From Uranotaenia lowii (lineage: Eukaryota; Arthropoda; Insecta; Diptera; Culicidae): a stretch of 64,000 nt of DNA. This document shows, in pieces, positions 1 through 9,924 of this stretch (its first letter is position 1; every line of letters starts with the position of its first letter). The position numbers and the translations under genes were made by a program. The notes beneath the pieces were generated by a model, which had not been told where the DNA came from, ran no database searches, and saw only the letters and a program-made list of their open reading frames with translations. Location of the stretch: positions 127,224,714 to 127,288,713 of the forward strand of contig NC_073691.1 in assembly GCF_029784155.1 (NCBI RefSeq), given 5' to 3'.

Positions 1-344
1 ACAGACTAAAAAATTACTGCAATTGGTGTTTTCAGGCGTATTGGTCTTTAAGGCATCGCAAATGTATTAAAAACTATAAATTTTCATACGTGTTCATAAG
101 ATTTTCCATTAAAAACAAAGTATGTTGCAACTTACCCCTTTTTCTAAGGAGGGTGAAAATCGCATGTTTTTCGAAATCTAAAAATAACTAAAGAAACCGA
201 TAATTTTTCTAACTACGCCAATTTGATGTCCCATCAAGCTTAAAACTTTTGATGCATAAGGGGTAAGATTAAATGTAAACATAAGTTTTTTAGAAGCCAT
301 TGAAGTTGAAAATTGTTGCATGTTGCCCCAGTTGACGGTATGTC
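1..344. repeat. Interspersed AT-rich repeat, copy 1
   Basis: This stretch aligns by eye to 25155-25500 along nearly its whole length, with scattered substitutions and small indels. Both copies contain the phrases GAGGGTGAAAATCGCATG and GCCCCAGTTGACGGTATG near the same relative positions. A short piece of the same unit is also visible at about 14238-14290. No open frame or terminal inverted repeat is apparent, and the left edge is cut by the window. It is probably part of a non-coding repeat family; the class is unknown. Confidence 0.6.
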
Positions 345-888
345 ATCGTTCAATAAAAGAGCTCATCCAAAATCGGAAAGAGAAGTGGAAAATTTTGCAA
401 AAAACAAACAAGTCAGCAAGTGAGTGGGAAGAAAGAAATTAAGATTTTCGAAAAGCCAGGGCAGAGGCAAGATCAGCTGTAGAAAGAACAAAGAATCAAT
501 CGTGGAATGAATTTTGTGAATCATTTAATCCAAGTACCCCCGTTTCTAAAATGTGGCAGAGATTCAGCAAAATAACAGGTCGTAAAGCTAATCGTACAAG
601 AAGAATGTCGATAGGAGGAAGATTCATAGATGATCCACAAATAATAGCGAATCACTTGGCAGATATATTCGAACGAAGCTTCACTACCTGCGAATATCCT
701 GAAACATTGGATGAATACCTTCCTCCCCTGTCCATCCCTGAAAATAACAATATGGATGCAGATTTCTCTGGAACTGAACTTAACACCGCCCTTAACAAAT
801 GTGCTGGTAAATCAACAGGTTTTGACGAAATCGCTTACAGCATGGTGAGAAATATGCCACCAGAAGCGAAAAAAGTAATTTTGGACAC
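345..888 (+). pseudogene. I-like non-LTR retrotransposon, 5' fragment (endonuclease-RT linker)
   Basis: From about 345 the + strand reads as the basic linker that precedes the reverse transcriptase in I-type LINE ORF2 proteins. A TAA interrupts the frame near 438. From the ATG at 551 the frame stays open (WQRFSKITGRK, then NKCAGKSTGFDEIAYSMV) until it is broken at 889 by the BEL element. The same frame resumes at 6922, right after the BEL target-site duplication, so the two pieces belong to one older LINE copy. The endonuclease domain and 5' end are absent, which makes this a truncated, inactive copy. The I-clade assignment rests on the RNase H domain further downstream (8320-8560). Confidence 0.75.
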
Positions 889-1546
889 TGTGGGAAATAA
901 AAACTGTTCCGTAGTACGTTGTATGCGAACGAACTCGACTGTAAATACATTTTATTTTTAAATGATGATAATGTAAACAATCTCTTATGAACTTACAAAT
1001 AAGTTTCGCCGTTTACCCTAAGCTCTAGCTCTGGCAACCCTAAACCGTCGGATATCACCGGCTATTTGAAGCTAATGGACGAAAATCATATTTATCTTCG
1101 GGTAAATGAAAAGTACACTTGTGTACTTACACTTTTTCTTTCCTACCGCTCTAATTGAGCTCAACCCGGTACACCTAACCGGAACAACCGAACGGTCACT
1201 CAAACTATTAAAGGAAATACAATATTTTAGTGGCAAATTGCGCAGTAAGGAATTTCTATAACCTAACCTCTTCCGACTCACAAACCCGCGAGCACTCAAA
1301 TCACGCGCAACTGGCCAAATAGCTTCCACCTACTATAAAAAATACATTAAAAGTTGATCGGAACAACTAATAATCAAATACATACTGTTTTCTTTAAAAC
1401 TATATTCACTACAAACTAACTAACTGCCAGGTCAAGAAAAAACGTGTCGCAGTTTCGATTAATTTTCTAACAATGACATTCTTTTTCGGCGCCAACGCGT
1501 TGACGTTTGTCCGATCTCCGTACCAAGGTTGCCAGTAGTGCTAACA
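889..1546 (-). repeat. BEL/Pao 3' LTR (658 bp)
   Basis: This LTR aligns with 6279-6921 essentially base for base. The differences I can see are a 13-bp extra segment near 912-924 (GTAGTACGTTGTA) and a 2-bp extra AT near 1405. These two together account for the whole 15-bp length difference. In element orientation this is the downstream LTR, because the coding strand is minus. Confidence 0.9.
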
Positions 1547-1556
1547 CCCCAACCCG
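1547..1556 (-). other. Polypurine tract of the BEL/Pao element
   Basis: Immediately inside the 3' LTR the minus strand reads CGGGTTGGGG, the position and composition expected for the plus-strand primer of an LTR retrotransposon. Confidence 0.6.
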
Positions 1557-1567
1557 TAACGTCGTAG

Positions 1568-4300
1568 TTAATCGACTTTACTCTCCTCCTGCACGTCCAA
1601 CAGAGCAACCTTTACCGCTGGTCTTTGAAGAGTAGATCCGTCGCAAGTCTCCACGTCGACCTTGTGAACTTGTCCGCCTCGTCCTGGATAAGTCCTCACC
1701 ACTTTACCTCGGAGCCATCCGTTGCGCACGGACTCGTCTACGATGACCACTAGATCGCCGACCTTCAGCGGCCGCGTTTCCGCGAACCATTTCGTCCTAC
1801 AGGCTATAGTAGGTAGATAGGCTTGCACCCAGCGCTTCCAAAACTGGTTTGTTAAGTGTTGAATAACCTTCCAGTTTGGTCGAAGAGGTGTAGCATCGTC
1901 GATTGGTACCCTTAGTGGTTTGCTGTCCTCGCCGGAACTTAACCAAAGGAAATGATTTGGAGTCAGCACTTCTTCCTTGGGATCCTCCAGAGGCACGAAC
2001 GTCAGCGGATGGGAGTTGACTATCAATTCTGCATCCGAGAGTAATGTTCGCAGTCCTTCAACGTCTAGCCTTCGATGGTGCGAGAGAGTATCAATCGCCT
2101 TCTCCGAACTGGTTCTCATCCGAGGAATGTAGTAACGTAGCTTGATCTCGTTCGGTACCGTCTCGGTATTGGCATGGCCGTGCCTTTGGTGAAGTCGGAG
2201 GATCAAAAGAGTAGTGGTGACATGGTGATCTTTTGGTATTATCACAGGATTTCGAAAGTCTAACGAATAATAAGCCGCCAGGTGATCGATTCTGCTCGCC
2301 TTCCGAAAAACACCGGACTCATCGATCATCGGTGTTAGCTTCGCTAGGACACTTTCCTTGCCGATACGCCTCCACTGCTTCGATGAGGGCTCAGAACTGC
2401 TCCTAAGCGCTTGAATTTCTCCTGCAAACACCTGTCGCTGCACAGCCCGCCAAATGGCTGTTTCTGCCGACACATAATAATCACCATTCAGACCACCACA
2501 GAGCTCACTAGATTCCACAGGATCCCGTTTGAAGCGCTTAAAGCGGTGCGCAGAACGATACAGGTTAGCAATTCGGTTGAGTAGACCACCACACCGCGAG
2601 CAATTTTCCATGTTGACTACAAAATTATCTCCAGTAGTTACCCCAACCCGTTTCAGAACGTGTTTGGAGTGCGACTGCCAACTAGGTATCTCAAAACCAG
2701 CTGATCGGTTGACCAGACTCACTTCCAAAGCCAGTTTCGTTGCCTCTTCAATGGCACAGCTCGCAAGGAAATCGTCAACATATGTGTTGTCAACAATTGC
2801 TTTAGCAGCTTCCGGATAACGATCTTTATGTTCCTGGGCGTTTCCATTCTTAGCAAACTGTGCTGAACACGGGGAGCACGTTGCCCCGAACGTTGCGACG
2901 TCCATGTACACGTCGAGCGCAGCTTCAGAATTCTCCTGATACAAATATCGTTGTGCGTTTCTATCTGCCGGGCGAATAATCAACTGGAACATCTGCCTTA
3001 TGTCCCCAGCGATGGCATACTGTTTCTGACGGAATTGGCAGAGGACAGATAGAAGGGGCTTCACCAAATCCGGACCTTTCAAAAGCTGGGAGCTCAGAAA
3101 GATTCCTCCATACGTAGCCGCAGCATCCCAGAATACACGCACCTTTGTTAACTTGCTCGGATGTCGCACTGCGCTGATTGGCAGGTGCCAAATCTTTCCG
3201 TCGTCACTGTTGCGGAGCTCGTCTGACGTTGCTTTGTGAACGTACCTCTTGTGTAGACAATCGTTCATTTGTTTGTCAATATTAGTTTTCAGTTCGGGAT
3301 CTTTCAGCAAGCGCTTTTCAAAACAACCGCGTCGACGTACTGCCTTGTTAAATTTGTTCGGAAAAACCGGCTCATCGCTTTTCCAAAGCAATCCAGTTTG
3401 GAACTTTCCGGATGGTATATGAACTGTCGTCTTTTCGAGCAATCTTCTGGCCCGTCGATCTTCGTCGGATTCGGGTGGATTCAATCCGGATATCGCCAGG
3501 TTTTCGAATTCAAGATACTGCTGGACCGGTTCATGGAGCTCGCGGCTATTGGATCTCTCGCAGACATGAACGAAAGCACTACCTCTCGTCTCAGGTGCTC
3601 GTCTTCCACCGAATATTGTCCATCCGAGGCGAAATTTAGCAGCAATAGGTTCTCCTCCGGATCTTTCCCTCTTCTTCAAAGCTAAGTTGAGCTGGGCATT
3701 ATCGACACCGATAAGAATTCGTGGCACGGCCGTCCGGTAGCTGCTGATGGGAAGTCCACTCAGATGGGGGAATTGCTTCGAGAGACTCTCATAATCCAGG
3801 CTCTGCTTCGGTAATTCCAAGCTCTCAACGGTTCTTACGTTCGCCAGCTGATGGATGCGATTGTTCGAAGCACCCGAGATACCTATCTCGACCTTACGAG
3901 AGTTATTTTCACTTCTCGTGACGTTACTAGTCCACTGCAAGCAAAGCGGAATTCTTTCGCCCACCAAGCCCAGTTCGTCGATAAGTTCGTTTTCGACCAG
4001 CGTCAGGTCGGATCCGTCATCCAGAAAAGCAAATGTGGACACCGACTTCCCGTTCGCGTGAAGAGTCACGGGAAGTATTTTGAAGAAAGTGGTGCCTTGC
4101 TGGTGTTGATGATGGGCAGTTACCGATACCGAAGATTCCGATCCTTGACTCTTGAGAGTCGAACAACTTCCTGGATGTAGCAGTTTATGGTGGGGCTCAG
4201 GGCATCCATTGATCCCGCAAGGCTGCTTGTTTCGGCAAGGCCACCTTCCATGCGGCGCCAGAATGCGGCGCCAGACAACGCTTACACATATCCGTTTCAC
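1568..4300 (-). CDS. BEL/Pao pol polyprotein (protease-RT, truncated RNase H and integrase)
   Basis: The open frame of about 910 codons is in the minus strand. Its first codons continue the zinc-knuckle/linker region of gag in a shifted frame, so it has no proper start of its own. In order it shows a BEL-type aspartic protease with the motif FLDDGSDLTLV (about residues 90-100), a reverse transcriptase with RVFWDAAA and GDIRQMF, and the catalytic box YVDD (near 2775). It then shows a remnant of the peptidase-A17/RNase H region, an integrase zinc-binding segment (LRLHQRHGHA), and the C-terminal part with IVNSHPLT, TPNHFL and the RGKVVRTYPG tail. Two junctions look like in-frame losses. One is near 2605, where most of the region between RT and the RNase H end is gone. 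The other is near 2100, where the Cys pair and catalytic DDE core of the integrase are absent. The protein is therefore not expected to support integration alone. Confidence 0.85.
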   Translation of the reverse strand: MKRICVSVVWRRILAPHGRWPCRNKQPCGINGCPEPHHKLLHPGSCSTLKSQGSESSVSVTAHHQHQQGTTFFKILPVTLHANGKSVSTFAFLDDGSDLTLVENELIDELGLVGERIPLCLQWTSNVTRSENNSRKVEIGISGASNNRIHQLANVRTVESLELPKQSLDYESLSKQFPHLSGLPISSYRTAVPRILIGVDNAQLNLALKKRERSGGEPIAAKFRLGWTIFGGRRAPETRGSAFVHVCERSNSRELHEPVQQYLEFENLAISGLNPPESDEDRRARRLLEKTTVHIPSGKFQTGLLWKSDEPVFPNKFNKAVRRRGCFEKRLLKDPELKTNIDKQMNDCLHKRYVHKATSDELRNSDDGKIWHLPISAVRHPSKLTKVRVFWDAAATYGGIFLSSQLLKGPDLVKPLLSVLCQFRQKQYAIAGDIRQMFQLIIRPADRNAQRYLYQENSEAALDVYMDVATFGATCSPCSAQFAKNGNAQEHKDRYPEAAKAIVDNTYVDDFLASCAIEEATKLALEVSLVNRSAGFEIPSWQSHSKHVLKRVGVTTGDNFVVNMENCSRCGGLLNRIANLYRSAHRFKRFKRDPVESSELCGGLNGDYYVSAETAIWRAVQRQVFAGEIQALRSSSEPSSKQWRRIGKESVLAKLTPMIDESGVFRKASRIDHLAAYYSLDFRNPVIIPKDHHVTTTLLILRLHQRHGHANTETVPNEIKLRYYIPRMRTSSEKAIDTLSHHRRLDVEGLRTLLSDAELIVNSHPLTFVPLEDPKEEVLTPNHFLWLSSGEDSKPLRVPIDDATPLRPNWKVIQHLTNQFWKRWVQAYLPTIACRTKWFAETRPLKVGDLVVIVDESVRNGWLRGKVVRTYPGRGGQVHKVDVETCDGSTLQRPAVKVALLDVQEESKVD

Positions 4301-6233
4301 TGATGAACCTCAGCTTCTCTTCGAGCGGCAACGTTTCGAACTGCTTACAAGTTCGGACTCTGTGCGTTGTACTTTTGCACATCAGGCACGGCTTTAGCAC
4401 CGGAGTAACTTTCGAAGCCGGTGGTCCAGGCGCTGAGGACACGGAGGCGGAATGTGCGTTCAAATAAACTGGCTTCTCCTTTCTCACAACACCTTTTGTG
4501 GCTTTTTCATTCAGACCAACATCCGACGTCAATTTCACCTTGCATGCCGCTGTTCGATAAGCCGACACAAACGCACAGAAATCGCCAAGCGATGGTTCCG
4601 GAAGAGCTGCTAACTTCATACCCCATTGTAGCTGCAAGTCGGGTGGAAGCTTAGCAACAAGCTCTGCCAGCAATAGTGGATTGTCCAAATGGGTGTTCAG
4701 TTTCGCTGACTGCATGTACGTCACCATGTTGCGTACCTCTCTGCCGAACGTCACAAGCGTCTCCAATTTCGTCACAGACGGCTGAGCGGTTTTCCGGATC
4801 TTGGATAGCAGACAGTATACAATTTGGTCTGACCTTCCACACTCGGCTCGTAGGATGTCGATAATTTCCGGGATTGCATCCGGCAGCGTTAGAATATTCT
4901 GAACCTTTTCGCGAGCGCTACCAACAAGACTTTTCTGTAGCCTAGCAAGGTTCTCGTCGGGTTGTATGCCACACATGGCCGTTGTCGATTCAAAAGCACT
5001 CAAGAACATGGGCCACTCGAGTGGGTCCCCGGAAAACTTGGGGAGGTCTCTAGAGACAACTTGACGCGCCGCCAGTTGCTGTGGCGTAATCATGCGACCT
5101 GTAGCATGAGGAAATCCTTTACCCAAATCTGCTGACACTGTTGGTGGAACTGTAGGCGGGTGCTGCTCGGATGCTTGCCAAGCACACGGCTGTACATTCA
5201 AACCAAAGTTCGGATGCCTGACTGGGTTGTTGATAAAGACTCCTCCCTGAGGGTGCGCAAACTGATAATCAGCACCAGATGACGGCATGTCAGGAATATT
5301 TGGAAAATACATCGTCCCGTAGGGGTTATTCATCACTGGAAATCCAGGGAACTGCGACGAGCTCGGCGGTGGCAATGTTAGCGGATTCACTGGTACAGGT
5401 GGAACTGGATTCTGAGCCACTGGCGGAAAACGTGGATTCGAATCAAGATAATTGCTCCTTGGGCCCGGTGCTATAGCTGGGGGAGGATTTCTTACTGGAA
5501 TCTCTGCTTGTTTTGGCGCAGTGCTTGGTTGAATCTGTTGACCTGATTGAATTATTGCTTGCATTCTTTGCCGCTCCTCTCGCTGTTGGATGGCGGGATG
5601 TGGGTTCGCACTTGGAGCCACTGTCTCGGGTTTCTGCTGGACTGGGGTAGAAGTATGCACGAATCCGCATTGTTGTTCCACCCAACCGGCGATACTTCGA
5701 TGACTTTTTCCTCCTACGCTACGATCACATCCTTCATTGAGCTCTTCCAAAGCTATTTCTGCTTCTAGCTGCTGCTTTCTAGCAAGAAACTCGCGATCCC
5801 GTTCCGCTTTTTGATCCTCCAAATCCTTTTGCTCTTTCAGGTGCCTTAAACGAAGATGAGCAATAGCATTGACTGAGACGACTGATCCGGCATTCGAATT
5901 AGACGAGGATTGAAGTCTTCCGAAATTTGGATCGTCCTGTCTCCCTCTTATTGGACCGGTGGTATTATCATGACGTTCAGCGGCGCGAGCTGAAGCAAAC
6001 GTTGTGTGTGCTTCGGGCGAGTTTATGTTGCCGGTTTGAGTCGAATTAACTGCGTTGTGACTAGCTACGCATCTGCAGCAGAGCCAGCTTCGATCGGCTA
6101 TGGTAGCCGTAACACCGGCGCATCCATAATGTTGCCATTGCGAACACTCGTCACAAGCGACCATGCTCTGCGCTGAATCCGGGCGGCGACATGTCACGCA
6201 GTTGAACAGCTCTCCGGTAGGGCCTTCCATCAT
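4197..6233 (-). CDS. BEL/Pao gag protein with N-terminal PHD finger
   Basis: This is a 678-codon frame starting at an ATG (6233-6231). Residues about 12-56 form a PHD-type zinc finger with spaced Cys pairs, a His and a conserved Trp (FNCVTC, CDECSQWQHYGC, SWLCCRC). A charged coiled-coil stretch follows at about 127-168, then a long Pro/Asn/Gln-rich linker. After this comes the BEL gag core with LPKFSGDPLEWPMF and LRAECGRSDQIVYCLLSKI. It ends with a Cys-rich segment (CLMCKSTTHRVRTC) that leads into pol. The last residues are out of frame, because a 13-bp duplication at 4250-4275 changes phase. BEL elements normally express gag and pol from a single frame. PHD fingers at the gag N terminus are known for some insect BEL lineages; what they bind here is unknown. 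Confidence 0.88.
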   Translation of the reverse strand: MMEGPTGELFNCVTCRRPDSAQSMVACDECSQWQHYGCAGVTATIADRSWLCCRCVASHNAVNSTQTGNINSPEAHTTFASARAAERHDNTTGPIRGRQDDPNFGRLQSSSNSNAGSVVSVNAIAHLRLRHLKEQKDLEDQKAERDREFLARKQQLEAEIALEELNEGCDRSVGGKSHRSIAGWVEQQCGFVHTSTPVQQKPETVAPSANPHPAIQQREERQRMQAIIQSGQQIQPSTAPKQAEIPVRNPPPAIAPGPRSNYLDSNPRFPPVAQNPVPPVPVNPLTLPPPSSSQFPGFPVMNNPYGTMYFPNIPDMPSSGADYQFAHPQGGVFINNPVRHPNFGLNVQPCAWQASEQHPPTVPPTVSADLGKGFPHATGRMITPQQLAARQVVSRDLPKFSGDPLEWPMFLSAFESTTAMCGIQPDENLARLQKSLVGSAREKVQNILTLPDAIPEIIDILRAECGRSDQIVYCLLSKIRKTAQPSVTKLETLVTFGREVRNMVTYMQSAKLNTHLDNPLLLAELVAKLPPDLQLQWGMKLAALPEPSLGDFCAFVSAYRTAACKVKLTSDVGLNEKATKGVVRKEKPVYLNAHSASVSSAPGPPASKVTPVLKPCLMCKSTTHRVRTCKQFETLPLEEKLRFISETDMCKRCLAPHSGAAWKVALPKQAALRDQWMP
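4250..4275. repeat. 13-bp tandem duplication at the gag/pol boundary
   Basis: The 13-mer ATGCGGCGCCAGA is present twice in a row (4250-4262 and 4263-4275). Since 13 is not a multiple of three, it moves the downstream coding into another frame exactly where gag reading is lost and pol reading begins. It looks like a simple slippage duplication rather than a programmed frameshift site. Confidence 0.8.
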
Positions 6234-6278
6234 CGGTTCCAGGTTTAGGTTGCTCGTTGCAGCTTTATTTTCGAGATT

Positions 6279-6921
6279 TGTGGGAAATAAAAACTGTTCC
6301 TGCGAACGAACTCGACTGTAAATACATTTTATTTTTAAATGATGATAATGTAAACAATCTCTTATGAACTTACAAATAAGTTTCGCCGTTTACCCTAAGC
6401 TCTAGCTCTGGCAACCCTAAACCGTCGGATATCACCGGCTATTTGAAGCTAATGGACGAAAATCATATTTATCTTCGGGTAAATGAAAAGTACACTTGTG
6501 TACTTACACTTTTTCTTTCCTACCGCTCTAATTGAGCTCAACCCGGTACACCTAACCGGAACAACCGAACGGTCACTCAAACTATTAAAGGAAATACAAT
6601 ATTTTAGTGGCAAATTGCGCAGTAAGGAATTTCTATAACCTAACCTCTTCCGACTCACAAACCCGCGAGCACTCAAATCACGCGCAACTGGCCAAATAGC
6701 TTCCACCTACTATAAAAAATACATTAAAAGTTGATCGGAACAACTAATAATCAAATACATACTGTTTTCTTTAAAACTATTCACTACAAACTAACTAACT
6801 GCCAGGTCAAGAAAAAACGTGTCGCAGTTTCGATTAATTTTCTAACAATGACATTCTTTTTCGGCGCCAACGCGTTGACGTTTGTCCGATCTCCGTACCA
6901 AGGTTGCCAGTAGTGCTAACA
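6279..6921 (-). repeat. BEL/Pao 5' LTR (643 bp)
   Basis: This is the upstream LTR in element orientation, ending 5'-TGT...ACA-3' on the + strand and followed by the GACAC target duplication. It is collinear with 889-1546 apart from the 13-bp and 2-bp differences noted there. The short minus-strand ORF that can be read in both LTRs is simply a consequence of the duplication and has no recognisable product. A tRNA primer site should lie just left of 6279, but I could not match one. Confidence 0.9.
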
Positions 6922-8790
6922 GACACATTTAACACACTTTGGCGATGTGGTGAATATCCAAAATCATGGAGAAAAAGTTTAATTGTACCAATTCCAAAAC
7001 CGGGAGAGACTAACAGCTTTCGACCTATAGCGTTAACATCTTGTCTGGGAAAAATTTATGAGAGAATTATAAACCAACGTTTGCAGCAACATTTAGAAAA
7101 ACATAACCTTATCCACCCAAACCAGCATGCCTTTCGAAATGGTAGAGGAACAACAAGTCACCTTAGTTAGCTTAAAGACATCCTCACCGAGCACCGCCAT
7201 GCCAAATTTCACTCAGAAATGGTTTCCCTTGATCTTTCAAAAGCTTTTGACAGAACATGGAGACCGGGAATCCTGAAAGCATTAAAAAAAAGCCAAAGTT
7301 GGAATCCGAACGTACCAAGTAATCCAAAATTTCTTGAAGGAAAGAACATTCAGTGTGTAGGTGGAGTCTTTTCTACAGATCGTCCACAAGAAACTGGAGT
7401 ACCGCAAGGATCGGTTTTGTCTCCCACATTATTTATCTTGGTAATCAATGAGCTGTTTAGTTGTATACCAAAAGCGATATCGGTGCTTATTTATGCGGAC
7501 GACATTCTATTGATCTGTGGAAGTAAGTTCATAGCAATCTGTCGAAAAAGATTACAGCATGGAATTGACCAGATCGCATCATGGGCGGAGAAAAGCGGAT
7601 TTGTTATAAACGCGAGGAAAAGCACGCTGCTGCATACGTGTTGCGGCACAAAGGGCAGGCACAGATTTGCGAAGCTACAAAAGTTATCAGCCAACGGTTC
7701 GGAGATTGTGAAAACAAAAACAGCAAAAATTTTGGGAGTGGAATTAAACGCAAAAGGTAATGCCAACAACCATATAAAAATGTTAAAAAGAGAATGCGCT
7801 GCACGCATCCGCTTTCTAATAATAATAACCTGCCTTGGAAGTCGAGAATCTCTACTAAAAATCGGATTTTCAACAGTTATGTCAAAACTGTTTTATGGCT
7901 GGGAATTGTTTGAACCTGAAAACATTATGAGCCTTAAAACGACGTATAACAACATGCTCCGAACAGTATCCGGTGCATTTTGCTCAACACCAATTGAGGC
8001 TCTTTACGTAGAGAACGGCGTAGCCCCCTTTGAACACCTTATCACCGAAAACTGGGCTAGAAAAGCAATATGGATTGCAGAAAGAGCGAACAGTAGTGAA
8101 AACTCTTGTTAAACCGAGCAAATAATCTGTTATCAGAAACGATTAATGATCATATCCCACCGATCTATCGACTTCGTACTGAAACAGCTAAATACTGGAA
8201 GGAAAAATCGCCCACTATTGATTGGTCAATCAAACACCAATTCAAAACAGGTGGAAACAAGAGGTCGGCAGTCAGTATGTTTGCCAACCTGAAAGCCACT
8301 AAATACAGATACAGAAGAGAAGTGTATACTGACGGCTCACTGGCAAGTGGAAAAGTAGGTTTTGGCATCTACAACCCAACGGAAGAGAGGAATCCTGCCT
8401 TGGAATCCGGAATCAAACATCCGATCATTCAAAACATTCTACACAGCAAAAACCTAAAGAACGTTACGATGGTCTGGATTCCAAGTCACGTGGGTATTGC
8501 CGGAAATGAAGAGGCGGATCGACTTGCGAACTTGGGCAGAAATGGAGAGATATTTACACATAACAAAAATACCTAAAGCGGACGCGCTAAAATGGTTGAG
8601 AAAGGAATTGAAGCTGCAGCATGATCAATACTGGCGCAACCAGCAGAATATAAAACTAAAAGAAATTAAACCGACAACGGAAAAATGGAACGACGTGAAA
8701 AACAAGAAGAACAGAAGGTGCTTACTCGCTTAAGGAATGGCTACACGGATAACGCATAAACATCTGATCGAGGGAACAGAATCTCCAGTA
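6922..8790 (+). pseudogene. I-like LINE, reverse transcriptase and RNase H portion (broken)
   Basis: This continues the LINE interrupted at 888. From 6922 one frame encodes RT motifs: PIPKPGETNSFRPIALTSCLGK, a GRGTTSHL stretch, MVSLDLSKAFDRTW, GVPQGSVLSPTLF and YADDILLICG (about 7490). That frame is interrupted by an in-frame TAG at 7168-7170 and lost near 8105. Another frame (8106-8576) encodes an RNase H domain with YTDGSLASGKVGFGIY and WIPSHVGIAGNEEADRLA. The central part of that domain, including the usual middle acidic residues, is missing. Another shift near 8570 leads to the C-terminal tail. The combination of RT plus RNase H in one LINE ORF2 fits the I group. With stops, shifts and a deletion, this copy is dead. 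Confidence 0.85.
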
Positions 8791-9679
8791 GGGGAAAGGT
8801 TTCCTAAATGGGCCTATCGGGTTAAATGACCCTACGGCTGTTTGGCGAAATGGCTGACTAGACAGCTTATCTGACCAATGCATTTTGAGGGTGATACGCT
8901 TAGAACATAAGACAAACTCAAAAAATTTAAAAAAAATAAGATTTTGATACAATTTGATGTAATATTTCGACTTTTAAAAATTATACGTAAAGAAGCTATA
9001 AACAAAAACTAGGATGGTTTTTGGTTTCTTACTCAAATGAACTTAAGAAATTAAACATATTTCAACTTTTGTGGACGTTTAATTATGATTATTTAGTGGA
9101 ATAATAGAGTGTTTTTGTATGCCCCCATCATGTTTTTAAAATGCCTCCATCCTAAAATAACAGGTTAAATAGAATAAATAAATGATTTTTATCACTGAAC
9201 CTTCAAATCTAAGCTCTGAATGACATCTTAAGAATGAATTGAAGATCAAAAGACAGATTTGATAAAGTTTTTCTCATGGATGAACTGCCTCCATAGTATG
9301 GCAACCCTAACTTTTGTTTTATTCCACAAAATTATAATATTCATAGATTTTTATAAAACTTCAGGTTTGTCGTACGGAAATTATTACTTTCTAGCAGTTT
9401 CAATGAAATTATACGGAAATATGGCCCAAAAAACAGAAATTTTGTTCGAAACATAAATAGGCGCATTTAGCCCGCACGGTTTGAGGTTCGGCATTTTAGA
9501 CAACACTTTTAATAAAATCGTTTTCTTGGAAACAGAAGAAAATTTTAACTTAAAAATTACTCCATTGTATAGAAAACAGATACCTGCACACGTGCATCTA
9601 GTTTTTGTACACATATTCGACGTGATATTTGATTAAATCAGTGTTCTGCTTAATAGGCGCATATAGCCCGCTCCTTCCC
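8791..9679. mobile_element. TA-target non-autonomous DNA element (889 bp)
   Basis: It is inserted into the LINE tail at a TA dinucleotide that is present on both sides (8789-8790 and 9680-9681). Removing one TA rejoins the LINE reading frame. The ends are imperfect inverted repeats, GGGGAAAGG on the left and, reversed, GGGAAGGAGC on the right, both followed by GGGC-containing sequence. There is no transposase frame. Parts of the same element are seen at 42972-43172 and 49711-50045. TA duplication suggests Tc1/mariner-type mobilisation, which is an inference from the target alone. Confidence 0.75.
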
Positions 9680-9924
9680 TATGCGAAACATGTAGCACTG
9701 AGTTGACGGTGAAACATATTATGTTAGAATGCCGAAAATTTGACGAGCAGAGACGAAACATACTACCTAGTGGCAGATTCGCAGATAAACTGGAGAACAA
9801 TCAAAAAAAGGAAAAGCTAGTGATTAATTTTATAAAACAGTGTGAACTTTTTAATGTAATTTAAATTTTTCCTTGAACAACAACAGGTTAATCCCTCTTT
9901 AAATAAAACGTACAAAAAAAAAAA
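9680..9924 (+). pseudogene. I-like LINE, 3' terminal coding and A-rich tail
   Basis: After the DNA element the LINE continues with a Cys/His motif region (LTVKHIMLECRKFDEQRRN), then a stop at about 9860. It ends in an AATAAA-containing 3' UTR and an A-run at 9914-9924. The minisatellite begins immediately after the A-run. This fixes the 3' end of the LINE and its + orientation. Confidence 0.75.

Larger units (their letters stand above)
889..6921 (-). mobile_element. BEL/Pao LTR retrotransposon, complete ends, internally deleted
   Basis: The element is bounded by two near-identical LTRs (889-1546 and 6279-6921) that begin TGTGGGAAAT and end GCTAACA on the + strand. It is flanked by a perfect 5-bp target duplication GACAC (884-888 and 6922-6926). 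Coding is on the minus strand, with gag 6233-4197 and pol in 4300-1568. The gag protein opens with a PHD finger and pol carries a BEL-type protease and a YVDD reverse transcriptase. Much of the RNase H region and the integrase catalytic core is missing, and a 13-bp tandem duplication shifts the frame between gag and pol. Closely matching LTRs point to a fairly recent insertion. An element lacking its integrase core must have used enzymes from another copy, or lost that part after insertion. Confidence 0.9.

Noticed and set aside
1072..1329. 85-codon frame identical to 6449-6706
   Set aside because: It is duplicated because it lies within the two LTRs; no recognisable product.
4250..4300. Programmed frameshift between gag and pol of the BEL element
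   Set aside because: A 13-bp tandem duplication explains the frame change without invoking recoding.
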